Assembly (NCBI GenBank): GCA_900541015.1 | Contig: UQIB01000033.1 | Coordinates: forward strand, 1-21,932 | Source of the DNA: an uncultured Collinsella sp. | Lineage (GTDB): Bacteria; Actinomycetota; Coriobacteriia; Coriobacteriales; Coriobacteriaceae | Length of the DNA: 21,932 bases | Direction: 5' to 3' | Shown: positions 1-6,452 of the stretch, piece by piece | Numbering within the stretch: the stretch's first letter is position 1 | Layout: each line of letters starts with the position of its first letter | Program-made: the position numbers and the translations under genes | The notes under the pieces: model-generated | Databases searched by the model: none | What the model saw: only the letters and a program-made list of their open reading frames with translations | Told to the model about the DNA's origin: nothing

Positions 1-77
1 TGGTAGCGGTGACTGGATTCGAACCAGTGACGCCACGGGTATGAACCGTGTGCTCTAACCAACTGAGCTACACCGCC
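1..77 (-). tRNA. tRNA-Met (CAT)
   Basis: On the minus strand the sequence folds as a full cloverleaf. The acceptor stem is GGCGGTG against CACCGCT with one G-U pair, the anticodon stem is CACGG/CCGTG, and the loop TTCATAC reads anticodon CAT. The T-arm is GGTTCGAATCC and the 3' CCA is encoded at the very edge of the window. It lacks the GGG anticodon-stem pattern of initiator tRNA, so it is probably elongator Met; a tRNA-Ile2 with a modified C cannot be excluded from sequence alone. It is the last of three closely spaced tRNA genes. Confidence 0.95.
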
Positions 78-80
78 GGA

Positions 81-156
81 TGGAGCCTGCAACCAGACTT
101 GAACTGGTGACCTCTTCGTTACCAACGAAGTGCTCTACCGACTGAGCTATACAGGC
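81..156 (-). tRNA. tRNA-Thr (GGT)
   Basis: A minus-strand cloverleaf with acceptor GCCTGTA/TGCAGGC, anticodon stem CTTCG/CGAAG and loop TTGGTAA, giving anticodon GGT. CCA is encoded. Three bases separate it from tRNA-Met and ten from tRNA-Tyr, so the three are probably cotranscribed. Confidence 0.95.
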
Positions 157-166
157 ACTTGACGGG

Positions 167-248
167 TGGGAGCTATAGGATTCGAACCTATGTAGGCAGA
201 GCCAACGGGTTTACAGCCCGTCCCCATTAACCACTCGGGCAAACTCCC
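167..248 (-). tRNA. tRNA-Tyr (GTA)
   Basis: A minus-strand type II tRNA with a long variable arm. Acceptor GGGAGTT pairs with AGCTCCC, anticodon stem ACGGG/CCCGT closes the loop CTGTAAA (anticodon GTA), and the T-arm is AGGTTCGAATCCT. The bases after the discriminator read CCC rather than CCA, so CCA must be added after transcription, unlike the two neighbouring tRNAs. It is the first gene of the three-tRNA cluster. Confidence 0.95.
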
Positions 249-254
249 AATCGT

Positions 255-596
255 TCAAGTATCCGCAGGCCCTTTGGTCTTTTGGACCGCCGCCCCCGCG
301 AACGAAAAAGATAATACGATGCCACCTTGGGGGCTGTCAACGAAAACCTCTAGATACACGGTGCCGGGCGTATCTATATAGCCGTGACCTGCGGTTTTAT
401 TGAGTTTGGATATGAAGGACAGTGGTTTTGGATACTGAGGTGACGTTTCCCAAGGTAACACTTTGGTGTAGTAGAGTACACCTTCAGAATCGAACTTCGA
501 TAACGGCTTATTTGCACCTATATATAGGTCTAGATCGGGGCTTCCCAGACAGAAGATTACTCTTCCCAGCAAAATCGAGCGTGGATATTCTCTCAC
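255..596 (-). CDS. possible hypothetical protein or gene remnant (113 aa)
   Basis: This open frame starts at a GTG with no visible Shine-Dalgarno. Its start lies inside the left arm of the hairpin at 577-639 and it ends only seven bases before tRNA-Tyr. The predicted protein has a beta-rich look in its second half, with a stretch containing GHGYIDTPGTVYLEVFV, but I recognise no family. An in-frame stop just upstream rules out a longer form. It could be a real small gene, the tail of a decayed gene or a chance ORF. The overlap with a repeat and with the region where the tRNA promoter should lie argues against function. Apart from this frame I see no gene between 249 and 1031. Confidence 0.2.
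   Translation of the reverse strand: MREYPRSILLGRVIFCLGSPDLDLYIGANKPLSKFDSEGVLYYTKVLPWETSPQYPKPLSFISKLNKTAGHGYIDTPGTVYLEVFVDSPQGGIVLSFSFAGAAVQKTKGPADT
516..529. repeat. perfect 14-bp palindrome
   Basis: ACCTATATATAGGT is self-complementary across all 14 bases and lies in the AT-rich part of the gap between tRNA-Tyr and tRNA-Thr. It could be a protein-binding site; nothing next to it identifies a regulator. Confidence 0.5.
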
Positions 597-690
597 TTTG
601 CCGTGCCATCAAGTCCAAAGTGGCAGATTATCCACGCTCATTCACTAAGCGGGAGATTTTCCACGCTCGTATGTCCGGAAATCCACGCTC
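577..690. repeat. cluster of four TCCACGCTC repeats, one pair forming a long hairpin
   Basis: The core TCCACGCTC occurs at 631-639, 660-668 and 682-690 in one orientation and inverted within 577-587. The inverted copy pairs with the first direct copy (GAGCGTGGATA with TATCCACGCTC). Inside it a second helix forms, CACTTTG (594-600) with CAAAGTG (616-622), so 577-639 can fold into a long interrupted hairpin. The second and third copies also share the preceding GAGATT/CAGATT context. The family is not recognised; it may be a dispersed intergenic repeat. Confidence 0.6.
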
Positions 691-721
691 GGTCACGACA
701 GTTAAACCCGGTCCAGCCTTT

Positions 722-937
722 GTCTCGATCTGTAACATTTAGAGAACATTTTTCCCCTATCTGTTACAGATCGAGATGTTTCGCAGAGACCTCAGCTTAC
801 GTCTCATTCTGTAACAGCTAGAACGGTTTTCAGCCTCTTCGTGTTACAGATCGAGATGTTATCGGCCGTCCCTTGGCAATGTCTCGATCTGTAACTATAA
901 GGAAGGTCTTCAGCCCACTCGTGTTGCGAATCGAGAC
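722..937. repeat. three tandem hairpin units, period about 80 bp
   Basis: Three units begin with GTCTC at 722, 801 and 881. Each runs from a left arm of the form GTCTCGATCTGTAACA to an inverted right arm of the form TGTTACAGATCGAGAT about 25 bases later. Unit 1 has a perfect 15-bp stem (723-737 with 762-776). Unit 2 (arms 801-816 and 842-857) has changes in its left arm. Unit 3 (arms 881-895 and 923-937) has changes in its right arm. The loops of units 2 and 3 are also related (GGTTTTCAGCC and GGTCTTCAGCC). Arm changes are one-sided rather than compensatory, which fits a DNA repeat better than a conserved RNA. Confidence 0.8.
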
Positions 938-979
938 AAACCTGAAGCTCGGTTGGCGCCAAACACGCTGACTTATCGA

Positions 980-1021
980 CATAAATAGAAACGGGCCCTG
1001 TCCCACAAGGGAACAGAGCCC
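980..1021 (-). terminator. Rho-independent terminator of tRNA-Thr(TGT)
   Basis: Read on the minus strand just after the tRNA, GGGCTCTGTTCCC pairs with GGGACAGGGCCC (one bulge and one wobble) around a short loop. A T-rich tail GTTTCTATTTAT follows. Confidence 0.75.
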
Positions 1022-1031
1022 GAAACTCTCA

Positions 1032-1106
1032 TGGAGCCAGTGACAGGAATCGAACCTGCAACCCACTGATTACAAATCAGTTGCGCTACCGTTGCGCCAC
1101 ACTGGC
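1032..1106 (-). tRNA. tRNA-Thr (TGT)
   Basis: A minus-strand cloverleaf with acceptor GCCAGTG/CACTGGC, anticodon stem ACTGA/TCAGT, loop TTTGTAA (anticodon TGT), T-arm GGTTCGATTCC and encoded CCA. It is a stand-alone gene with its own promoter and terminator. It lies directly beside the accessory kinase gene at 1269, so it may have served as an insertion site; no duplicated 3' tRNA end (attR) was found nearby. Confidence 0.95.
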
Positions 1107-1136
1107 ACACTTGGCGCTTTCGCGCGAAGCCTGTTA

Positions 1137-1165
1137 AGAATAAAGGAATTGCGGACGGGGCGCAA
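1137..1165 (-). promoter_or_regulatory. promoter for tRNA-Thr(TGT)
   Basis: On the minus strand, TTGCGC (1160-1165) and TATTCT (1137-1142) are separated by exactly 17 bases. They sit about 30 bases upstream of the tRNA 5' end, a good sigma-70-type match. Confidence 0.6.
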
Positions 1166-1199
1166 CAGACCCTTCGACCGACCACATCTCAAAACCATT

Positions 1200-1256
1200 C
1201 GCCAGAACGAATAGTTTTAATTACAATTGCTATATATAAAACTATTTGTTCTGGCG
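1200..1256 (+). promoter_or_regulatory. 20-bp inverted repeat enclosing an extended -10 promoter
   Basis: The left arm CGCCAGAACGAATAGTTTTA (1200-1219) and the right arm at 1237-1256 are inverted copies with one mismatch (19 of 20). The 17-base centre holds TGCTATATA (1228-1236), an extended -10 element. The right arm would cover the transcription start and ends 12 bases before the start codon of the kinase gene. This layout fits an operator for autorepression by the HTH domain of that gene product; the binding partner is inferred. Confidence 0.7.
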
Positions 1257-1268
1257 AAGGGTTTCGCG

Positions 1269-2609
1269 ATGCTTACTACCAAAGAAGCAGCCGAACTGCT
1301 CGGCATCACTCCGCGCAGGGTGCAGGAGCTCATAAAAAACGGAGCACTTGAGGCCCGCAAGGCTTCTGGTGTATGGCTCATCGACAAAGACAGCGTCGAT
1401 ACGCGACTCCGCTCCGTGACCAAAACGGGAGGACGTCCCCGCCGCGGCCACGGTAAGAGCGAGATAGCGTTCACCCTCATGAACCGCACGCACGAAGTCG
1501 CTCAGCTGGTCTACAACACATCGCGAAAAGACTTTACCCACATCGGTGCCGACATCGATTACGCCCACGCCCCTATTGGAGTATTTGGCCCTAATAGCCC
1601 CATATCGCTAGACTCCTTCCGCATCTGGTGGCGCGGCCGCGGTATCCCGCTCGCACGCATTGGGCTAGCCTCCCTGCTTGCAGAAGCCGCAGTCGATGTT
1701 CCCGATGAACTCGTCCAGCGAAATCTCGGCCTCTCCTTATCCGACCAGTATTGGATTAGGCCCCAAGGTTCCGGTCTCACCTGGGAGGATATCAACTTCT
1801 TCAATAACGCCTTTGATGACGTCTCGCTGTCCATTGCACCCTTTGCCCCAGAGGGAAAAGCGGCTGCCGCAAAGCCCGATAACACCTCGGACGGCAATCT
1901 TCAAAAGTACTGGACGTGCGAGGGCGAACGTCGAATTCTGCATAAGGCAGGAGCGCACCTGGACCAGGAACCTTATAACGAGCTGGTGGCGACCGCGCTC
2001 CACCGTCGCATCCTAAACGCCTGCGATTATGTGCCTTACTCGCTCGAGGGCACGGGCACTTCCGCCCTGAGCACATGCGATGTCTTCTTAACTGATGAAG
2101 AAGAGTATGTCCCTGCGTTCTATGTAAACCAGCACGCAAACGCAGATGAACGGCTAACCGACTACGAGCGATATGTAGCAAACTGCGAGGAGCTCGGGGT
2201 GACAGGCGTCAAGGATGCCCTTGACCGCATGATCGTATGTGACGACATCATTGCCAACTACGATCGTCATTGGCGCAACTTCGGCCTCGTGCGAAACGTA
2301 AACACGCAAGCTTGCAGACCTGCCCCCATCTTCGATTCGGGCTCATCGCTCTGGTGCAACATATCACTAGAGGAGCTTAGGGCGGGAGAGCACAGTTTTA
2401 CCAGCGCACAATTTCATTCAAGCCCCGCCAAACAAATGTTGCTCGTCGAGGACATGGGCTGGTTTGACGGCGACAAACTCGAAGGCTTCGTTGACGAGGC
2501 AATCGAGATTCTTTCCAGAAACGACGCGCTCACGGCAAGGCTGCCATATCTAAAAGAGGCGCTAACGTGGCGCCTCGAAAGAATGATCGACATCGCTGAA
2601 TGGAGTTAG
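1269..2609 (+). CDS. HTH (excisionase-type) - HipA/CtkA-like kinase fusion
   Basis: This 446-residue protein begins with an excisionase/MerR-like helix-turn-helix (residues 1-45, TTKEAAELLGITPRRVQELI). The rest is a HipA-like Ser/Thr kinase fold. It contains TSDGNLQKYW (206-215), a likely ATP-contacting Lys226, Glu234 in EPYNE, the catalytic loop DRHWRNFG (332-339; Asp332, His334, Asn337) and metal-binding Asp356 in PIFDSG. The DRHxxNFG form resembles CtkA-type HipA relatives rather than classical HipA with DAHAKNxS. I chose the ATG at 1269 because it begins the HTH and follows GAAGGG; an upstream in-frame start at 1227 would lie inside the operator. No separate antitoxin gene is present, so the HTH domain may provide DNA binding and autoregulation in cis. 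It is convergent with the yacP-like gene. Kinase class is well supported; the target is unknown. Confidence 0.8.
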   Translation: MLTTKEAAELLGITPRRVQELIKNGALEARKASGVWLIDKDSVDTRLRSVTKTGGRPRRGHGKSEIAFTLMNRTHEVAQLVYNTSRKDFTHIGADIDYAHAPIGVFGPNSPISLDSFRIWWRGRGIPLARIGLASLLAEAAVDVPDELVQRNLGLSLSDQYWIRPQGSGLTWEDINFFNNAFDDVSLSIAPFAPEGKAAAAKPDNTSDGNLQKYWTCEGERRILHKAGAHLDQEPYNELVATALHRRILNACDYVPYSLEGTGTSALSTCDVFLTDEEEYVPAFYVNQHANADERLTDYERYVANCEELGVTGVKDALDRMIVCDDIIANYDRHWRNFGLVRNVNTQACRPAPIFDSGSSLWCNISLEELRAGEHSFTSAQFHSSPAKQMLLVEDMGWFDGDKLEGFVDEAIEILSRNDALTARLPYLKEALTWRLERMIDIAEWS

Positions 2610-2636
2610 CGAGGCAGCATTGCCCCGCCAACTTCC

Positions 2637-3314
2637 CTACCTCCCGCGCAGGGCCTTGAGCTTGGCCAGGGCATCGGGGCTCAGGCGACTGCCCAGAGTC
2701 ATCTTGATCTGCGGAGCTTCCTCTGCCTCGTGAACGTCGTTATCGATCTGTTTAATCTCGTCTACCAGCATACGGCTCGAGATGCGCGTAACGCCCTTGC
2801 CCATGACGACGGCCTGGATCGTGCCGTCGCTCGATACCACGGAGCACGCGCGACCTTCCTCACGTGCCTCGATGCAGAGCTTCTGCACCACGGTATCGGC
2901 CGAAACACCCGTCGGCGAAAACTCAATGCGCACGCCGCGGGCCGGTAGGTTGGGGCGCTCGCTGGAGATATTGCCCGCGCCGTCAAACACGATTACGGCC
3001 TCGTAACGGCCCTGGGCAAAGGCGGCGACGTCGTTGATGAGGGCGGTGCGCGCCATATCGTGGACGTCGCTGGAATACGGATCGTCGGAATGGTCGTACA
3101 CGAGCTTTTCGTAGCGCGGCGTGCAGTGGATCACGTTGTAACCGTCGACCACCAGCAGCTCGGGCTTGTTGGAGTGCACCGTCGAGACTGGGTCGGCGAT
3201 AGCCTGCGCAAACGCATTGCCGCCCACGCCGTAGGTCGCGGCCGAAACAATCGGCTTGGCCGAACCCTCGCCAAAGCGCTTGGCCTTGGACTTGGCACGG
3301 TTCTTTTTGGACAT
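2637..3314 (-). CDS. YacP-like NYN (PIN-fold) domain protein
   Basis: A 225-residue protein with a Lys-rich N-terminus (1-20), then a NYN/PIN-type nuclease core. Its first acidic motif is LLVVDGYNVIH (Asp57), followed by VIVFDGAG and a distal VVSSDGTIQ. YacP/Rae1 relatives are ribosome-associated or RNA-processing endonucleases, and the gene order cysS-rlmB-yacP is a familiar one. The ATG lies three bases after the rlmB stop and uses a strong GGGGAGGAG ribosome site inside the 3' end of rlmB, so the two are translationally linked. It is the last gene of the operon and converges on the kinase gene with only 27 bases between them; no clear terminator is visible there. Confidence 0.85.
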   Translation of the reverse strand: MSKKNRAKSKAKRFGEGSAKPIVSAATYGVGGNAFAQAIADPVSTVHSNKPELLVVDGYNVIHCTPRYEKLVYDHSDDPYSSDVHDMARTALINDVAAFAQGRYEAVIVFDGAGNISSERPNLPARGVRIEFSPTGVSADTVVQKLCIEAREEGRACSVVSSDGTIQAVVMGKGVTRISSRMLVDEIKQIDNDVHEAEEAPQIKMTLGSRLSPDALAKLKALRGR

Positions 3315-3317
3315 GCT

Positions 3318-4232
3318 CTACTCCTCCCCCATGAGCTCGCCGGCGTTGCGGCGCAGCCACTCAAAGCACAACGCCGTGGTCGCCTGGGCAACATTGAGGC
3401 TCTCGGTCATGCCGCGCTGGGGAAGCTTGGTCAAAAAGTCGCATTTCTCGAGTACCAGGCGCGAGATGCCGTCGCCCTCGGAGCCCATGACGAGCGCCAC
3501 GCGACCTTCGAAGGGAGCATCCCAGCAACTGCCCTCGGCGTGCTCGGAAGCACCGCCCACCCAAAAACCAGCGGCCTTGAGGTCATCGAGTGCACGGGCA
3601 ATATTGGGAACCTGCGCGATAGGCAGATGCATGACAGCACCGGCCGAGGTCTTGTAGCTGCCCACGGTCACGCCGGCGGCACGCTTGTTGGCGATGACGA
3701 CGCCGGCCGCGCCCACGACCTCGGCGGAGCGCACAATGGCGCCAAAGTTGCCGTCGTCGGTCACATGGTCGAGCACGACGACAAGCGCCGGACCGTCGCC
3801 TGCGCGGTCGAGAATATCGGCGACATCAGCATAGGGGAAGTTGCCAACCTCGAGTGCGATGCCCTGATGAGCGCCATGGCTCGACAGTGCGTCGAGCTGC
3901 GCGCGCGGCACATACTTAATGCGGACGCCCGCGGCGTTGAGGTCGTCGACCAGGCGCGACAAGGCGGCATCGCGCTCCCCGCCCTCGACAATGAGCGCGC
4001 ACTTGATGGGAAAACCAGTGCGTAGCGCCTCGGCGGCAGCACGACGACCTTCGATAAACTCGCCCTTGGGAGCCTGGACAGCGTCGCGGTTGCGATCGCG
4101 CTGCGGACGTGCGGCCTGGGTGCGATCGCGCTGGCCCTTGGGAGCGGCAGCGCGGTCATTGCGGCGAATCGGACGCGAGCCAGAAGCAGCCTGCTTGCCT
4201 CCACGCGATGCACGCTTGCGATTGTCGGCCAT
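3318..4232 (-). CDS. rlmB: 23S rRNA (guanosine-2'-O-)methyltransferase, TrmH/RlmB family
   Basis: A 304-residue SPOUT methyltransferase. Residues 1-56 form a basic, low-complexity extension rich in Arg, Lys and Gln. They are followed by a substrate-binding L30e-like domain (GEFIEGRRAAAEAL to about 130) and the knotted SAM-binding domain. The three family motifs are present: DHVTDDGNFGAIVRSAE (155-171), ALVMGSEGDGIS (246-257) and MTESLNVAQATTALCF (275-290). The expected role is 2'-O-methylation of a 23S rRNA guanosine, although some relatives act on tRNA. The ATG at 4232 follows AAGGAGG with a seven-base spacer. It lies downstream of cysS behind 255 bases holding two structured elements. Confidence 0.9.
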   Translation of the reverse strand: MADNRKRASRGGKQAASGSRPIRRNDRAAAPKGQRDRTQAARPQRDRNRDAVQAPKGEFIEGRRAAAEALRTGFPIKCALIVEGGERDAALSRLVDDLNAAGVRIKYVPRAQLDALSSHGAHQGIALEVGNFPYADVADILDRAGDGPALVVVLDHVTDDGNFGAIVRSAEVVGAAGVVIANKRAAGVTVGSYKTSAGAVMHLPIAQVPNIARALDDLKAAGFWVGGASEHAEGSCWDAPFEGRVALVMGSEGDGISRLVLEKCDFLTKLPQRGMTESLNVAQATTALCFEWLRRNAGELMGEE

Positions 4233-4275
4233 AAAGCGGCCTCCTTAAAAACAATTATCAATAGAACAAACGAAA

Positions 4276-4376
4276 CGACCGCCCGAGGTGCGGCAGATTG
4301 CCTTGAAAGAGGAGGGCATAGACCTTGAGGTCATGCCCGACGATTGAAAGGCAAGGTGCCGTGGCTCGGGCGGTCG
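4276..4376. other. structured element A (about 101 nt, cloverleaf-like stem stack)
   Basis: Written on the plus strand, the outer stem is CGACCGCCCGAG (4276-4287) with CTCGGGCGGTCG (4365-4376). Next come CGGCA/TGCCG (4291-4295, 4357-4361) and TTGCCTT/AAGGCAA (4298-4304, 4348-4354), then the unpaired purine run GAAAGAGGA. The apical hairpin is GGGCAT-A-GACC, loop TTGA, GGTC-ATGCCC (4314-4338), and the unpaired GACGATTGA follows. Its architecture is the same as that of element B three bases away. The strand that would be transcribed as the functional form is not known; the surrounding operon is transcribed from the minus strand. Confidence 0.7.
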
Positions 4377-4379
4377 ACA

Positions 4380-4481
4380 CGGGTTTTCCAAGTGTCCGAG
4401 ATAGCCGTGAAAGAGGAGCGACGCGTACTTGAGTACGCGAGCGACGGTTTGAACGGCAAGGTCGGGTGCTTGGGAAACCCG
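4380..4481. other. structured element B (about 102 nt), tandem homologue of element A
   Basis: The outer stem is CGGGTTTTCCAAG (4380-4392) with CTTGGGAAACCCG (4469-4481), which has one wobble. Inner stems are CCGA/TCGG (4396-4399, 4462-4465) and GCCGT/ACGGC (4404-4408, 4453-4457). The unpaired GAAAGAGGA (4409-4417) matches element A exactly. The apical hairpin CGCGTAC-TTGA-GTACGCG spans 4422-4439, and the 3' unpaired stretch GACGGTTTGA precedes the shared GGCAAGGT. The stems differ in sequence from element A yet still pair. It begins seven bases after the cysS stop codon. Confidence 0.7.
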
Positions 4482-4487
4482 CGGGGA

Positions 4488-5954
4488 TTAGAGAGATTTG
4501 ATACGAGTGCCGGCGGCGGTATCTTCAATCGTCAGCCCGAGGTCCTTGAGCTGGTCGCGGATAGCATCTGCCAGATCCCAGTTCTTGGCGGCACGAGCCT
4601 CGGCACGAGCCTCGAGAATCTTGGCAGCGGCCTCGTCCACGTCGTCACCCGTGTAGGCAACCAAACCGGCGGCAACGCCCAGCAGGCCCAGCGGCAGCTC
4701 GACCTTGGGCTCGGGAAGCTCGACGCCAAGCGTATCGAGCAGCTCGGTCAGCGTGTCGGCGGCGGCAAGCGCGGCGGCCTTGTCGGCAGCGTCGCCCGCC
4801 TGCTCCAGGTACTGGTTGCACTCGGTCACAAAGCCAAAGACGGCACCCATGGCACCAGCGGTGTTAAAGTCGTCGTCCATGCACTCCTTAAAGGTGGCAC
4901 GGGTCTCGGCGGCCTTGGCGGCAAACGCCTCGGATGCTGCCTCATCGGCATCGGCCGTCGCATGGTTCGCGGCCCAGCGCAGGTTCTCGACCGTACCGGC
5001 GATACGCGTGAGCGAGTTCTCGGCACCCTCCAGGCGCTCCCAAGAAAAGTCGAGCGGCGAGCGATAGCTCGTCTGCAGCATCAGCAGGCGCAGGGCGGCA
5101 GCGGAGTGCTGCTCGAGGACCTCGGCCAGCGTAAAGAAGTTGCCGAGCGACTTGGACATCTTCTCGCCGTCTACCAGCAGCATGCCCGTGTGCATCCAGG
5201 TGTTGGAGAAGCCCTGGTGCCAGGCGCAGGTGGCCTGGGCGCACTCGTTCTCGTGATGCGGGAAGGCAAGGTCGGAGCCGCCGCCGTGGATGTCGATCGG
5301 AGTGCCCAGGTAGCGATGCACCATGGCGGCGCACTCGGTGTGCCAACCGGGACGGCCCTCGCCCCAGGGGCTCGGCCAGCTGGGCTCGCCGGGCTTGGCG
5401 GCCTTCCACAGGGCAAAGTCGAGCGGGTCGTTCTTGTCCTCGTTCTCCTCGATGCGCGCGCCAACCATAAGGTCGTCGATGTTGCGGCCCGAGACCTGAC
5501 CATAGTTGGGATCGCTGCGCACGGCAAAGTACACGTCGCCGTTATCGGCGGCGTAAGCATGGCCCTGCTCGATGAGCGTCTTGATCATGGCGATCATGGG
5601 GCCGATTTCCTTGGTGGCGCGGGGGCGCACATCGGGATCGAGCACGTTGGCGGCGCGCATGACGCCGATGAACTTGTCGGAGAACTCCGTCGCGACCTCG
5701 GCGGCCGTACGGCCCTGCTCGTTGGCGCGCTTGATGATCTTGTCGTCGACATCGGTGAGGTTCTGTGCGAACGTGACCTCGTAGCCGCTCGCGATGAGCC
5801 AGCGACGAATCACGTCAAAGCTGATGAACGTGCGGGCATTGCCGATGTGGATGTTGTCGTAGACCGTGGGGCCGCACACGTACATGCGGACCTTGCCGGA
5901 CTCGATGGGCTGGAACTCTTCCTTTTTATGGGTAGCGCTGTTGTAGATACGCAT
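4488..5954 (-). CDS. cysS: cysteinyl-tRNA synthetase
   Basis: A 488-residue class I aminoacyl-tRNA synthetase that charges tRNA-Cys in the cytoplasm. The HIGN signature is at 36-39 and KMSKS at 265-269. The zinc/cysteine-binding residues Cys27 (in YVCGPTVYD), Cys208 (in GWHTECAAM) and the FPHHENE segment (231-237) are all present. After the catalytic core there is an Ala- and Glu-rich helical C-terminal region (about 340-488) of normal family length. The ATG at 5954 lies three bases after the ispF stop, with its AAGGAG ribosome site inside the ispF end, so translational coupling is likely. Confidence 0.97.
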   Translation of the reverse strand: MRIYNSATHKKEEFQPIESGKVRMYVCGPTVYDNIHIGNARTFISFDVIRRWLIASGYEVTFAQNLTDVDDKIIKRANEQGRTAAEVATEFSDKFIGVMRAANVLDPDVRPRATKEIGPMIAMIKTLIEQGHAYAADNGDVYFAVRSDPNYGQVSGRNIDDLMVGARIEENEDKNDPLDFALWKAAKPGEPSWPSPWGEGRPGWHTECAAMVHRYLGTPIDIHGGGSDLAFPHHENECAQATCAWHQGFSNTWMHTGMLLVDGEKMSKSLGNFFTLAEVLEQHSAAALRLLMLQTSYRSPLDFSWERLEGAENSLTRIAGTVENLRWAANHATADADEAASEAFAAKAAETRATFKECMDDDFNTAGAMGAVFGFVTECNQYLEQAGDAADKAAALAAADTLTELLDTLGVELPEPKVELPLGLLGVAAGLVAYTGDDVDEAAAKILEARAEARAAKNWDLADAIRDQLKDLGLTIEDTAAGTRIKSL

Positions 5955-5957
5955 TCG

Positions 5958-6452
5958 TTACTCCTTAACGGTTTTCTGTAGCAGGCAGACGGCCCAGGCG
6001 CCGATTCCCTCGCCCTGGCCTTCCCAACCGAGCTTTTCGGTCGTAGTGGCGGCGACGCCCACGTTTTCGACGTCAACACCCAGGGCATGGGCAAGGTTGG
6101 CGCGCATGGCATCGCGGTGCGGGGTGATCTTAGGCTGCTGGCAAGCAATGGTGCAATCGGCATCGACAAACTCGAAGCCCAGCTCGCGCGCATAGTCCAT
6201 CACGCGAGCGAGTAGCACCATCGAATCGGCACCCTCATAGGCGGGGTCGGTATCGGGGAATAGCTTGCCGATGTCTCCCCCGCGGCAGGCGCCCAGAATG
6301 GCGTCGGCCAAGGCGTGCGCGAGCACATCGGCATCCGAGTGGCCCAGCAGGCCGCGCTCGTAGGGAATGTCGACACCGCCGATGATACATCGACGCCCCT
6401 CCACCAGACGGTGAACGTCGTAGCCATGGCCAATGCGCAGGTTACTGAACAT
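5958..6452 (-). CDS. ispF: 2-C-methyl-D-erythritol 2,4-cyclodiphosphate synthase
   Basis: A 164-residue enzyme of the MEP isoprenoid pathway that cyclises CDP-ME 2-phosphate. It has the metal-binding GHGYDVHRL (Asp12, His14), GLLGHSDADVLAHAL (third ligand His46), the DCTIACQQPKI segment and the C-terminal TTTEKLGWEGQGEGIGAWAV. I chose the ATG at 6452, giving MFSNLRIGHGYD, because it matches the family N-terminus and follows GGGAGAGG; an upstream in-frame start would add a non-family tail inside ispD. The start overlaps the ispD end by 11 bases, indicating coupled translation of consecutive pathway enzymes. Confidence 0.96.
   Translation of the reverse strand: MFSNLRIGHGYDVHRLVEGRRCIIGGVDIPYERGLLGHSDADVLAHALADAILGACRGGDIGKLFPDTDPAYEGADSMVLLARVMDYARELGFEFVDADCTIACQQPKITPHRDAMRANLAHALGVDVENVGVAATTTEKLGWEGQGEGIGAWAVCLLQKTVKE

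Noticed and set aside
722..937. Repeat array as a possible CRISPR
   Set aside because: Only three units, repeats are hairpin pairs with related loops instead of identical repeats with unique spacers, and no cas genes are in the window.
422..1066. Several open frames on both strands across the tRNA-Tyr to tRNA-Thr gap
   Set aside because: They run through inverted repeats and a tRNA, have no ribosome sites and no recognisable protein pattern.
1107..1268. attR-like duplicate of a tRNA-Thr 3' end marking a genomic island
   Set aside because: I searched by eye downstream of the kinase gene and found no repeat of the tRNA end, so no attachment site can be claimed.
4344..5981. Long plus-strand frame opposite cysS (545 codons)
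   Set aside because: It is the antisense shadow of the GC-rich cysS gene; its translation is low-complexity Gly/Val/Ala and matches no family.
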